From Mesotaenium endlicherianum (Eukaryota > Streptophyta > Zygnematophyceae > Zygnematales > Mesotaeniaceae): a DNA stretch of 64,000 nt. Shown here in pieces: positions 34,120 through 45,780 of the stretch. Below the pieces are notes generated by a model. That model ran no database searches, was not told the origin of the DNA, and was given only the letters and a program-made list of their open reading frames with translations. The position numbers were made by a program, and so were the translations under genes. The first letter of the stretch is position 1. Every line of letters begins with the position of its first letter. The stretch spans positions 24,967 to 88,966 of the forward strand of contig WELA01006964.1 of the NCBI GenBank assembly GCA_009602735.1, given 5' to 3'.

Positions 34120-36965
34120 CTGACCATGCCTTGCGGCAGTGGCTCTACTCCAGGCATCAGATTTGCAGAGGAGGTAATTAGGTAGGGTACTGGCAGCAGC
34201 TCTTGCGGGCCGCGGTCCCTATTACTCACAGTTTCCAGTTGCTTCATGATCTGAAATTGCCATACCAAGGGTGTTGGCATGTTGATGCTTGTACAGCCTT
34301 CTTCTTCTTGCTTCATGAGGTAGTCGATGGCTTCTGGGTACCTGTCATTAACGTAACAATCTTGCAGTCCGTAGTTTGCTTCTCCTATGCAAACCATTTT
34401 CACATGAATCTCTCCTGCCGGCTGATTATCTGTTGACCGGTAAGTCACTCTCTGTTTCCGCAGATCAATGATCATACCCAAAGGAATCAATGCTTCTGTT
34501 CCCAAAAGAACATCATAGTTCTCAGCTTCCGTCACTGTGCACTCTATGAATAGTGACGCCTCTTCAGGTTTCACAGGCTTGCGAGTAATCCCACAAGACC
34601 TTGAAACTTGTCCTGAGGCAGTTCTCAACTAAAAAGGACTCTCTTTCAGGTCCCTTGTTGTCAAACCCAGAGCTTTCACAGCTCGTTTCCCAAGACTGAC
34701 TGGCTGTGCGCCTGTATCCAACAGAATGTTGGAAGCTGCCCAGTTGTTGAAGGTCAATGCACCATCCTTATTTTGCACTCTCACGGTGCTAAAATTGGTG
34801 GGCAATGAGGCACTATTTGCTCCTTCCTCAGCTATATCCAGCTGATGTCCGGCCTCTTCAACCGCAAATGGGTAAGTGATGTGCAAATCCGCAAGAGAAA
34901 GCAAAGGAGCATGCTGGATCCGGTGTTCCACCAGTGCCTTTAGTTTCTCCAGTGAAAAACTGAATGTCTTGCGCGACCCGGACGTGGTTTGTCGTAGCTG
35001 TGAGATCTCATGTTCATCCAGAGTGATCCGGAAAGTCTCAGGAAGCTTCCCAGCATTCCTTGGCACCAGACGGTTGTGATCTGCTTGCTCGGCAGCCGTT
35101 GCATCCATGGCCCTTGCAGGCAGCCGCTTCTCGCCTTTGCAGACGGTCTTTTCTGCAATGTCTGCATCATAATAGACATTGGGCGCATTTAGTTTAGCAA
35201 ATTGTGCTTTCAACTCAGCGATTTCTGCACTCATAGCTTCACACTTCTGGTTACTCTTGCGATTACCAGAGCCCCCCCTTTCTTTCTTTTTCTCTTTGTC
35301 TGCCTCTTTTGTGGCGGCATTCGCCCAGGGCAGCTTTAGATTTGGGTTCTTAGACCAGCACTCCTCTTCCGAGTGTCCCTTCTTACTCCAATGTGCGCAT
35401 ATCTGCGCTTTGCTAGCGGATAGTTGCTTAGCATCTGGGTATGGACAGTCTCTCTTCTGATGTCCTGATTTCCCGCAATTCCAACAACTCTCTGCTGTCT
35501 CAGCAGCGTTGGCGTGCTTAGCAAACTTATGGAAAGGCCCACTCTTTTTCTTAAACTGAAAATTAGAGCTGTTGGCCTTAGGCGAAGAGAATTCCTCTCT
35601 CCTCTCAGGAGCCATGAGCGACCTCGAAGCCTCTTTATACCATACTTTACCTTCTTCGATATTGCGCGCCATTTCAACCGCCTCGTCGATGTCCCAGTCA
35701 ATTCCGTGTTTTGCGAACAGATGTGGCCTGACTTCACGATCTGTCTCCTTGCCCAAGCACAACAGAAACTTGTCAGCCACTATTCTGGGCTCGTATATTT
35801 TTGCCTTTTTGGCGAGGTCTACCAATCTGGATTTAACCTCCATGACTGTCTTGTTCTTCTGACGGATAAAATGCACATAACGGTGCACCTTAAGACTGCG
35901 ATCCTCTGGGAATCGTGCTTCAAGCAACTTAAAGAAACGGCGCAGACAATGCTCAGAGTCTAGTTGGTCATCCCCAGCCTCCATATCTTTACGACAGCTA
36001 GCCAAGGCTTGCGCATGGCTTGCTTCTGTCGTGGCGCTATCGCCTTGCTGACCATGAAGAGGTGCAGCTCTGCGTGTTACTCGTTCCTGAGCTTTAGCAA
36101 TCTTTTCAGACAATTCTGCACACACTTTTCGCAATTCTGCGACAGAGCCGGCATCATCATCTTGAGTGGCAGCCTTCCGCTGCCCCTCAGTGAGTTGCCT
36201 CATGGCCTCTGTTAATTCTTGTGTTAGTGCAGCTAAGTCTATGCTCTCAACAGGAGCAGTAGTCACTGTTCTTCCTGAAGATAAAGCGGACATTCGAGCT
36301 TTCGCAGCCTCTTTTTGGATTTTTAAATTCCTAGCTCTTTTCTGTTCTTGAAACGCCCATTCTTGGGTGAGGTCTTCATCCTTCCAGAATTGGCAATATA
36401 ACAGCAGGGCATCCTTGTCCAAGTACTGAACCAAGCCTATGAATGCGACAGATTGCGTATAAGAAGAATCTTTCCGAATCTTCTCAAAGAATTCCGCCCA
36501 ATAGATCTCATCAAACTCCTTGAAAGTGAGACCATTCCCGCTGGTTCGTCCGCTAAAACACTTTGCAGACAGCTTGAACTTAGGATTTTCATCCTGATCA
36601 TCACCGGCCATCTCAAACGGTGAACAGGACTCATTGACTCTTCCCCACACGTCTTGCTCTTTGCCCAAATCAGGTGCAAAGGCTCGTGTGTTATCTGGGT
36701 GCTCACCGCTTGCGGAGTTATAACGAGACTCGTCTCTCGACGATTGCTCACTCCACCGGTTGTCAGTATGCTCAGACGTCTCACTTTCTCGTGAACCCTG
36801 GCTAGAATCAGAACCTTTTGCAAGCTCCACAGAGTGGTAGAGTCTTCCACTCCTCAACCGCATATACAGTTGAATTTCTCCGGGTCCCTTTCCAAGTTGG
36901 ACACCGGCAGCCTTCACAGGCCTCAATCCCCAATTGACTTGGGAATTCTTGTTCACTTGAACCAA
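34120..36965 (-). pseudogene. Gag and protease region of F
   Basis: Starts MVQVNKNSQVNWGLRPVKAA just after the leader. Residues about 200-300 are charged helical (AQERVTRRAAPLHGQQGDSA). The retrotransposon gag core lies at about 330-420 (HCLRRFFKLLEARFPEDRSL). Two zinc-knuckle-like motifs lie near 480-540 (CWNCGKSGHQKRDC, CAHWSKKGHSEEEC). A retropepsin active-site motif (NILLDTGAQPVSLG) lies near residue 750, and the rest of the protease (YDVLLGTEALIPLGMIIDL) follows, leading into the methyltransferase. G has the same gag at 57900-59900. Confidence 0.85.
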
Positions 36966-36986
36966 TCAACCTAGGTTCTCAGAAGT

Positions 36987-38223
36987 AGGACAGAAGCGTC
37001 TTACTTCTACACAGGCTTTCGCCCAAGTTGAGGGTTTACAGAATGAACAAGTTGGTAGTTTGCAAAAATCACGTCTAAGTAGCTTAACGGGCAAGGTCCA
37101 GGTCAGAGAAAATCGCCCTTTAAGGCTTTCGCTTAACTTTCCACAAGTCACAGCTTACAAAACTCAGAACTGCACATCTATGCTGGCCTGGTCTGAGTTC
37201 TTCGCTCAATACAGCGCCTTAACAGCTCTTCACTGCTTGGCTGGGCTCACTCAGTTCTTCGCTGAGAGCATTTGCTTGTTAATACTACTCTTGCTATTAG
37301 CAATTCGACAATAGAGACTTCTGAGAACCTGGAAACTAACACAGCACTCACCATTTTAAGTGGCCTTAGCACGCTTGGTGGCGTTTGACCCGAATTTGTG
37401 CTAATCTCCTAATGGATTCTATTCTGCAGCCCTCTACTTACTATCAGTGAGATCCTCTCTTGGGAACTCCTGAGACCTAACTTTTCTATGATACACTTTA
37501 GACTGAAAATCTTCTAGCGTCGGCAGAAGCGTGGCGCCCTGGCTCTTCTATGGCCTTGGAAACTCCTTCTTCTTCGCGCTCCTTCTGCTTCTTTAGCTTC
37601 CTTTGACACCGATGCGAGCACGAATGAGGCAGCTTCAGAGAGGGCTCGTGCCTTCTCAGGCACCACACATTATCCTCTCTCGAGAATGCCAGTGCTTAGT
37701 CACAAAGTTCAGCTGCATGCAGCTTCTGCTTAGCCATGCTCAACTCAAGCTCGTAGTCACTCGGCATGCATGCACACCTTGTGATTGTCGGGCGTGGCTG
37801 CTTAGCTTCTCAGTTGGCAGTCACGCCTAATTGGCTCATGGCTAAGGATTCCTGAGCGGCGTGTACAAGCAGATGCCACTTGCTCAAGATTCCCAACCGG
37901 GCGGCCGTAACCTATCTTGGTCTTGCGGCCATGACTTGGCTTAATCTGCCAGTCACACAGTACCTGACTTGGTACCTGCTGGGCGGCTCATCACTGATCT
38001 CTAGCTTCTAGCCTCGCGGCTGTCTATGTTGTCAAAACCTCCCCATTCTTAGGTGTGGGGCACATTGACATTGACTCCTTGCCAATGGTCTTCATGCCGA
38101 CATAACCGCTGACTGCGACATAGTTAGTCAAGTGGTCGGTGAGTCAACGTTGACTTCCTGTACCTGGGTGGCCGTAGCTTGCGCTGCGCGTGCGACACCG
38201 TCAAACAGATAGTAGTCGCGACA
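36987..38223 (-). repeat. Terminal repeat L2 of F (5' end)
   Basis: 1237 bp copy of L1 (26338-27575). Its outer end GTCGCGACA abuts the GTAT duplication of C's LTR. On its inner side the L block is followed directly by the leader (CTTCTGAGAACC...GATTGGTTC), without an S block. In G the L block ends in the same way at 57881, so this junction is a family trait. Confidence 0.85.
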
Positions 38224-38358
38224 GTATTGCTTACTGCTAGTGTATTAAAATACCATAAAGATTACTCGTTGATATAAAGATCTTTATTAGTTGTTAATCG
38301 CCTATTGGTAAGTCGATTCATTTTAGTGGTATCGGTGCAGTTATCACAGTAGTCGTGT

Positions 38359-39287
38359 ATGGTAAGGACTAGGTCTCAAGCTAGCAACTCTCGGGAAATG
38401 GAGGGTGAGGACAATAATAACATTGTAGAAGGGCAGGACAAAAGTCGCGTCTTTGGACCCCGTACCTACTTGGAAACGTTGCATGATGCAAGAGCTAGAG
38501 AAGCTGCTGAGCAGGCAGCAGCTCTTGCTGCAGTAGCAGCCCAACCGGCTGAGGATGAGCGTTTAGCCAAAGAGGTAGAGGAGGCAGTAAATAAGAGGGC
38601 CCCTGATGAAAGGACGGTGGAAGAGCAGATGGCAGAGAGGGGCCAATCTCTGAAATCAAGCTCCTGCTGTGCCTACTGTCATACCTCTCCCTCAAATTGA
38701 GAATAGACAATTGAGCGCAACGGGCATAGCCGGAGCGGCAGCAATCGGGAATGCCAAAGCTGCTACTAATCGAGCTAATGGTGCTACTGCAGCGTTTGCT
38801 GGGCTACCACCTCAGAATGTAGATTCAGGAGCATTATTCGTGCAAATGCAATCGCAAATGGCGAGCATGTATCAGTCCCAACAGGAGGACAAGAGGATCA
38901 TGATGGCATTGTTGCGTGACAGAGACCAACTGGGTTCTCAAACCACTGGTGGTGGGGGCAGAGGGCCTAGTAAGCCTAAGCCAAAACCTCCCCGAGACTA
39001 TGATCCTGAGGGAAACAAAAATTATAACTTGATCAAGTTTCTCGCTGATGTTGAGCAGTGGCTGTAGAACTACCCAGAACTGCAGGATTACGAGAAGGTC
39101 CGGCACACTGGTGCTCTACTGAAAGGCAGTGCAGCAGACTGGTGGCTGTACTGGAAAGGAGAGCGTAAGGCTCAGCAACTCGGTGACTCTACTTGGGTAG
39201 AGTTTGTCGAGAAGCTGCATGAGAAGTTTGATGTCATCAATCAGCAGGAGAAAGTTATCTATGCTATGATCCCCTTGACACTGAAGC
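38359..39287 (+). pseudogene. Gag of C, first part
   Basis: Begins MVRTRSQASNSREMEG, close to D gag ([16 protein letters not shown]). It contains the Ala-rich helical region, [20 protein letters not shown] and [12 protein letters not shown]. It stops where element B is inserted, and the end of gag continues at 45781. Broken. Confidence 0.85.
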
Positions 39288-39790
39288 TGTAGTGATTTGA
39301 GTTATTATATATTAGTTTGCATATATTTTAATGTTTTCAAATATATTTGGAGTAGTATTGTGTGGAGTCAAGTGTGAATAGGTACTCTAGTAACTTGGTT
39401 CATGTCGTTTGAACCTTCCAAGGCATTTTCGAAGTTAGAGGAAAGACCTAGAAGAACTCCATGTGGCAAAAGTCAAATGTGCCATTTTTAGGTCAAAAGG
39501 ACATGTGTACATTATTCTAGAAAGAGGTGGCAAGTTTTGGGATGTGTTGGGTGCCAACACATCAACATACACTTTCCTAGAAATTACTTATGTAGCAAGT
39601 ATATAAACAAGAGCTAGAACATAGAAAGACATTCCAGAATCACTCTTGTACTTGCCAAAATCCAGAAATATATTAACTTTCAAGAAGCCATCTCTCTTTC
39701 AAGAAGCTACCACTTGTGTTCAAAGATCCTTGTCTTGAATAGATAAAGTATTCTGTTTTACTAAGTACTTTATCTATCTGTTTCACTACA
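39288..39790 (+). repeat. 5' LTR of element B
   Basis: 503 bp from TGTAGTGATTTGAG to CTGTTTCACTACA, with the perfect 8-bp terminal inverted repeat TGTAGTGA/TCACTACA. The same LTR occurs at 45298-45780 and, inverted, at 2357-2859. Confidence 0.95.
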
Positions 39791-39827
39791 GTGGTATCGG
39801 AGCTAGGCACTTTGGTAGCACAAGAAG

Positions 39828-41108
39828 ATGGCCGATCCTCAAGACCAACAGCAAGCTTTCGAAGGAAGCCCTTCCTCTCCAAGACACCCTCCTCCAGCGC
39901 CGATGGGAGAGCCCACTCAAGAAAATCTGCAACAACAAGAAGCACCACAAGGAGGAGCACACCCTCCTCCAGCGTCGATGGGAGAGCCTACTCAAGGAAA
40001 TCTCCAACAACAAGAAGCACCACAAGGAGGAGCACCGTCAAATCCCGTGGCAGCCGCTATAGCAAAGTTGACCCCACCACAAGGAGTTCCCGCAAATGAG
40101 TGGGCAGCCTTCCTAATGACCGTCCACAACCAAGTGGGCTTGGCCACCTATGAAGCAACCGTGCAAGCGTCAAGAGAAGCTATGGCTGCCATGGTTGCCC
40201 CTATTGCGAGCAATGCTCAAAATCCAGCCCCGGCTCAAGCGCCTCCACAAGAGCCAACGAGAGCAAGGAAACTCATCAAGCCCGGCAAACCCGACACTTT
40301 CAACCCCGGGAAAGGTGCCAACCTGAATTTATGGCTCTACCAAGTGGAGACGTACCTCGCATTCCTTGAAGTACCCGAGGAGGACTACGTTCCCTTTGCC
40401 GTTACCTTACTTAGAGGAGCAGCAACATCATGGTGGCGTAACTATCAAGCGGCTATATATCAAGCTATGGCGCACCCCATGCTCGGCCAAGAGCCCCCAC
40501 CATCATATGCAAGATGGGCAGATTTTCGTGAGGCCCTCAAGAAGCAATTCATGCCCATCAATGCGGAGAAGATTGCCCGAGGAAAGCTCCACCATCTCAA
40601 GCAAACGACGTCCGTTCAAGAGTATACATCCAGATTTCACGCCCTCACTCTTGAGATCCCCAACATGTCTCTCGAGGAGAAGATTGACCGCTACATCTTT
40701 GGCCTCAAACCCAAGGTGGCAAAGGAAGTGGAGTTACGCGACTTGACGGACTTCTCAAAGATCATTGAAGTGGCCCAAAAGGTGGATACCTTGGATTTCA
40801 AGCACTCCGTGCCTTCATCTTCACGGGTACCGACGACGCGGGTGTACGCAGCCCCTTCCACATCCGAATCTGGACCCACACCCATGGAAATCGGAGTTAT
40901 TAAAAGGGACCCCGCGGCTGCCCGGAAGAGTGGAAGACCCTCCAATGACACTTATGATGCAAGAAACCAGCAAGGAGTGAAAGCAAGACTCTCCCCGGCT
41001 GAAAAAGAAGCTCTCATGACGGCTGGACTATGCTTTTATTGCAAGGAAAAGGGCCATCGTGCACTTTCATGCCCCAAAAAGTTGTCAAAAAACGGACAGC
41101 GCCGGTAG
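39828..41108 (+). CDS. Gag of element B
   Basis: 426 residues. The N-terminus ([18 protein letters not shown]) is followed by two near-identical Pro/Gln repeats ([20 protein letters not shown] and [20 protein letters not shown], residues about 24-70). The Gag core (about 140-310) has [33 protein letters not shown] and [22 protein letters not shown] zinc knuckle ([14 protein letters not shown]) lies near residue 400. The frame is open from start to stop. Pol overlaps its end by 79 bases in the -1 frame, as in Ty3/gypsy families that use frameshifting. Confidence 0.9.
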   Translation: MADPQDQQQAFEGSPSSPRHPPPAPMGEPTQENLQQQEAPQGGAHPPPASMGEPTQGNLQQQEAPQGGAPSNPVAAAIAKLTPPQGVPANEWAAFLMTVHNQVGLATYEATVQASREAMAAMVAPIASNAQNPAPAQAPPQEPTRARKLIKPGKPDTFNPGKGANLNLWLYQVETYLAFLEVPEEDYVPFAVTLLRGAATSWWRNYQAAIYQAMAHPMLGQEPPPSYARWADFREALKKQFMPINAEKIARGKLHHLKQTTSVQEYTSRFHALTLEIPNMSLEEKIDRYIFGLKPKVAKEVELRDLTDFSKIIEVAQKVDTLDFKHSVPSSSRVPTTRVYAAPSTSESGPTPMEIGVIKRDPAAARKSGRPSNDTYDARNQQGVKARLSPAEKEALMTAGLCFYCKEKGHRALSCPKKLSKNGQRR

Positions 41109-44100
41109 GCCAGGAGCCTACCACCCCAAGACCCACTTCACGAGAAGGCAACACGCCAAGTGAGGTGGAGACCCCCGTTGAAGACGACGTTCCAGCCCCA
41201 ATGAGTTTGAGAGGTTACCTTGGAGGAGAGAAGGTCCACATCTTGGTGGATAGCGGAGCTCAAGGCAACTTCATTGCTGCAGATTTTGCCACCAAGCACG
41301 GTATTACTATGCGAACTCTTGACCACGACGAGGAGATTATGATGCCCGATGGATTCTCCTATACTACCCCTTCCAAGAAGACGTACCCCTTGGCACTCTC
41401 TATCAAGTCCTTCAAGGATAGAGTAGTGTTCTCCCCCATGCAATTGGGCAAGTACGACGTCATCCTAGGGACGCCTTGGTTGACCAAGCACAACCCCCAA
41501 GTTGATTGGAGGACCGGTACTATCAAGATCAAGAATGACATCACTTCAAGAATCTGTATTTTGCGCGCAATCCAGAATATCCAGACCCAAGACATCCAGA
41601 AGCCGGCACACGAGATACTATTGTCCGCCCTCCAACTCAAGAGACTTGTGAGGAAGGGACACGAGCTTCTTTTGGCCTTGATCACGCCAAAAGACATCAA
41701 GAAAGACATCGAGAGTCAAGAAGGCAGCCCCGTTCCCAAGGAGATACAAGAAGTCTTAGAGGACTACAAAGAAGTGTTCTCCCCGGAATTGCCCAAGGGC
41801 CTACCCCCCAAAAGATTCGTAGACCACAAGATAGAGTTGGAGCCCGGAAGCAAGCCCATCTCTCGGCCTACGTTCAAAATGTCATACACGGAGCTAGACG
41901 AAGTCACGAAGCAAATCAAGGAGCTACTGGAGCATGGCTTTATTCGACCTAGCAAGTCGCCATTTGGAGCCCCGGTGCTATTTGTCAAGAAGAAAGATGG
42001 TACCTTGAGGATGTGTGTGGACTATCGCGCCCTCAACAAGATCACCATCAAGAATCGATACCCGCTGCCGCGCATGGATGAGCTCATGGACCGGCTGGTT
42101 GGAGCCAAGTACTTCACGAAGATTGACTTACGGAGCGGCTACCACCAGATTCGCATCGCAGAACCGGACAGAGAGAAGACGGCATTCAGGACAGCATATG
42201 GACATTTTGAGTTCATAGTCCTGCCATTTGGACTCACCAACGCGCCAGCAACTTTCATGACTATGATGAACACCATATTTCAGCCCATGTTGGACAGATT
42301 TGTGGTGGTATTCATCGATGACATCCTTATCTACAGCAAGACCCTTGAAGAGCATGCGAGACACTTGAAAGAAGTCCTTGAAGTATTGAAGCAAAACAAG
42401 CTGTTTGCGAAGGAGTCAAAATGCGAGTTTGCCAAACAAGAAGTGGAGTTCCTAGGTCTCCACGTGACTGCTGATGGCATCAAGATAGACCCCAAGAAGA
42501 CCACGGTGGTGGAGGAATGGCCAACCCCCACGACCAAGAAAGAACTCCAGTCATTCTTGGGATTTGCCAATTGGTACAGAAAATTCATCCAAGGCTTCTC
42601 GCACATAGCAGCCCCCCTGACAGATCTACTCAAGAAGGACAGGCTATATACATGGACCGAGAAAGAGGAAGAGGCATTTCAAGAGTTAAAGCGAAGATTG
42701 ACCACATCCCCGGTGCTCACACTCCCAAGTCCAAACCCAGATTGGCCCTTCCACGTCATCACCGATGCATCTTCCTATGCAATAGGAGCAATCCTGCTTC
42801 AAGACCAAGGCAAGGGACTGCAGCCCATCGCCTACGAGTCAAGGAAGCTAAATCCAGCCGAGCAAAATTATACAACCACGGAGCGAGAGGCATTGGCGAT
42901 TGTACATGCCTTGAAGGTTTGGCGCTGCTACGTTGAAGGACGCAAAGTACTGGTCACCACGGACCACGAGGCGTTAAAGCACCTCCAAACGCAGCCGTAT
43001 CTCTCAAGGAGACAAGCAAGATGGAGCGGATACTTGCAACAATACAACATCACGATTCAGTACCAGCCCGGCAAGACAAACCCGGCTGACCCCCTCTCAA
43101 GACTGCAATTAAATGCAGTGATGGTATCCCTGAAGACAGATCTGGAAGCTCGATTTTCAGCCGCCTATGAAAGAGACCCTTACTACAAGAACGGAGAAGC
43201 AGCCTTGGACCCATGCAAGAAGCAAGAAGGCAATTATTGGGTGAGGCAAGATACGGGCCAGAGATGTGTTCCTAATGACTTAGACCTCCGGCTCTTGCTT
43301 CTACGAGAAGCACACGACAACCCTCTTGGAGGACACTTTGGAATCCTAAGGACCACGGGCGTTCTAGCTAGGACTTATTGTTGGCCAGGCATGTCTAAGC
43401 AAGTCAAGGAGTACTGCAGGAGCTGTGACACATGCCAAAGAATCAAGCCATCATCGCAAAAGGCGGGAGGACTCCTCCAACCACTACCAATCCCCGAAAG
43501 ACAATGGACAGACATCTCAATGGACCTTATCGTGGACTTGCCCGTGACATCTCGAGGCCATAATGCAATACTCACGGCGGTGGACAGACTTACCAAGATG
43601 GCTCATTTTATTCCCACGACGACTAAGGCTACAGCACCACAACGTGCAAGACTCATCTTTGACAACGTCTTGGACTACCATCAAGAACTGTGTCGGATAG
43701 AGATCCAAGATTCACAAGCCATTTTTGGAAAAATCTTTTCAAGAACTTGGGTACATCGCTGGATATGTCTACTGCCTACCACCCACAATCAGATGGGCAA
43801 TCCAAGCGTATGAATTGTACCCTAAAGACCTCTCTAAAGGCCTACGTGTCTACCCTCGAGCAAGACTGGGACATGTACTTAACCCCCTGGAGTTTGCCTA
43901 CAACAACACTACGCAGGCCTCTACCCAAGAGTCCCCATTCTTCCTCAACTATGGCTTCCATCCGACCACGCCACTGAGCTTCACGGCTGGCCTTGATGAA
44001 GTACCTGCAGCCACAGATTTTATGGAGACATTAGAAGCAGCCCTTACAGCAGCGAAGAAAGCTCTACAACACGCGCAAGATGCTCAAGCAAGAGTGGCGA

Positions 44101-44684
44101 ACAGATCCAGAAGAGAAATTACGTACAGAGTGGGTGACAACGTGTTACTATCATCCAAGAACATTTCCCTGAACAACAGGCCTGCCGGCAGCAAGTTCTC
44201 TCCCAAGTATTTGGGACCCTTCAAGATTATCCAGCAAGTCAACCCCGTTGCTTTCAAGCTAGAACTTCCCCAGACTATGCACATCGACCCCGTATTCCAC
44301 GCTTCCCTCTTCAAGCCATATGTGCAACCCGACAACAAGTTCCCAGGACGTGTGACAACCCCACCAGCCCCAACAATAGTGGATGATCATTTGGAGTACG
44401 AAGTGGAAGACATAGTGGCTATGAGAAATTTCAGGAGACAGCAGCAATACTTGATCAAGTGGAAAGGATATCCAGATTCGGAGAATAGTTGGGTGGCGGC
44501 GCACTACCTTGACAAAGATCAGAGAAAGTTGAAGCGCTTCCATGCCGCTAACCCCCATCTTGGACCAGCCCCAAGTCTCTCTACTAAAAGCCCGAAGACT
44601 TCAGGGAGGCAGCCTGCCACCATCAAGAAGCAGCAGAAGACCCCTTGGAGGCAGCCTGCAAGAACAAGAAAGAGGAAAAATTGA
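41030..44684 (+). pseudogene. Pol region of element B
   Basis: Domains in order: protease ([16 protein letters not shown]) near 41230-41500; reverse transcriptase near 41830-42480 ([32 protein letters not shown]); RNase H near 42740-43060 ([16 protein letters not shown]); integrase zinc domain near 43300-43440 ([11 protein letters not shown]); catalytic core near 43490-43860 ([23 protein letters not shown]); and a C-terminal chromodomain near 44390-44540 (YEVEDIVAMRNFRRQQQYLI, KWKGYPDSENSW). Lys/Arg-rich tail. Most of it reads as one open frame, with about one break within integrase. Confidence 0.92.
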
Positions 44685-45286
44685 CATTAGACACTCTTCT
44701 CTTCTCGCAGTTTCTGAACAGAAAACTAAAACTGCTACTGGCGATAGGTCTCTTCATAATAAATTCTGAAAATTTACCTGGCTGTAGTCCATGAGTAGCC
44801 GGTCATTTAGAGTCCAAGTTTGCTCAATTTGGAGCACTGGTGAGAGAGATATGATGCTCTAAGTAGAAGGGGGTCAGGCTGCTGGCATTGTTAGGACAGA
44901 ATATGCCTTCTGACATTGTGCCCTCCCCTGAACTTGGAATGCTCTGAAACTCAAGACTCTGGTAGAACATCTTACAGCGCCCATTTTGAGACTTATTTTG
45001 CAGAATTTGGAGAAGTATAGAAGGACTTATGATTTTCAGAAGTTTCTGCACAGATTTGAAGGAGTGCCTACTCTTTTAGCTCTCAACGACACTCATTAAG
45101 GAGTAGGCTAGCCAATAAGGTCACACCACCTACGACCTTGCCTAGTCTACCTTACATGTGTAGCACCTGACTTGGCGCCTTTGACTAGTCCTCTTCACAT
45201 GTGTGGCATCTGACTTGAAACTGTTGACTAGTTTGCTCCACATGTGTAAGACCTGACTTGACGCGCCGAGACGTCGCTTTTTCTAT

Positions 45287-45297
45287 CGGGGGGGTGA
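45287..45297 (+). promoter_or_regulatory. Polypurine tract of B
   Basis: CGGGGGGGTGA directly before the 3' LTR start at 45298. It would prime plus-strand synthesis. Confidence 0.7.
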
Positions 45298-45780
45298 TGT
45301 AGTGATTTGAGTTATTATATATTAGTTTGCATATATTTTAATGTTTTCAAATATATTTGGAGTAGTATTGTGTGGAGTCAAGTGTGAATAGGTACTCTAG
45401 TAACTTGGTTCATGTCCTTTGAACCTTCCAAGGCATTTTCGAAGTTAGAGGAAGGACCTAAAAGAACTCCATGTGGCAAAAGTCAGATGTGCCATTTTTA
45501 GGTCAAAAGGACATGTGTACATTATTCTAGAAAGAGGTGGCAAGTTTTGGGATGTGTTGGGTGCCAACACATCAACATACACTTTCCTAGAAATTACTTA
45601 TGTAGCAAGTATATAAACAAGAGCTAGAACATAGAAAGACATTCCAGAATCACTCTTGTACTTGCCAAAATCCAGAAATATATTAACTTTCAAGAAGCCA
45701 TCTCTCTTTCAAGAAGCTACCACTTGTGTTCAAAGATCCTTGTCTTGAATAGATAAAGTATTATATTCATTAAGTACTTC
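45298..45780 (+). repeat. 3' LTR of element B
   Basis: Same sequence as the 5' LTR with about four substitutions. Its outermost end is not clean where it meets C. Confidence 0.92.

Larger units (their letters stand above)
26034..38223 (-). mobile_element. Element F: Ty3/gypsy retrotransposon carrying a DNA methyltransferase and a PHD finger
   Basis: 12.2 kb on the minus strand. In order: terminal block L2 (36987-38223), leader, gag with zinc knuckles and protease (about 34630-36965), C5-DNA-methyltransferase (about 32750-34110), long linker region (about 30960-32740), reverse transcriptase and RNase H (about 29500-30895), integrase (about 28330-29300), PHD finger (27929-28327), polypurine tract (27882-27892), then terminal blocks S2, L1 and S1 (26034-27881). 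It is flanked by a GTAT duplication of C's LTR (26030-26033 and 38224-38227). L copies differ by about 3-4% and S copies by about 8% by eye. It keeps all its parts but is broken by more than half a dozen interruptions. Confidence 0.85.
39288..45780 (+). mobile_element. Element B: young Ty3/gypsy chromovirus, nearly whole
   Basis: About 6.5 kb. 5' LTR 39288-39790, priming site TGGTATCGGAGC (39792-39803), gag (39828-41108), pol (41030-44684), polypurine tract (45287-45297) and 3' LTR (45298 to about 45780). I count about 4 differences in roughly 475 aligned LTR bases, about 0.8%, which would be about 0.3 million years at an assumed 1.3e-8 per site per year. It looks almost whole, with about one break in its coding region and an unclean right edge, so no target duplication can be confirmed. 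It is nested in the gag of C. Confidence 0.93.

Noticed and set aside
26034-38223. F as a DIRS/PAT tyrosine-recombinase element, given its split repeats
   Set aside because: A Ty3/gypsy integrase with HHCC domain is present, no tyrosine recombinase is seen, and the element is flanked by a short target duplication.
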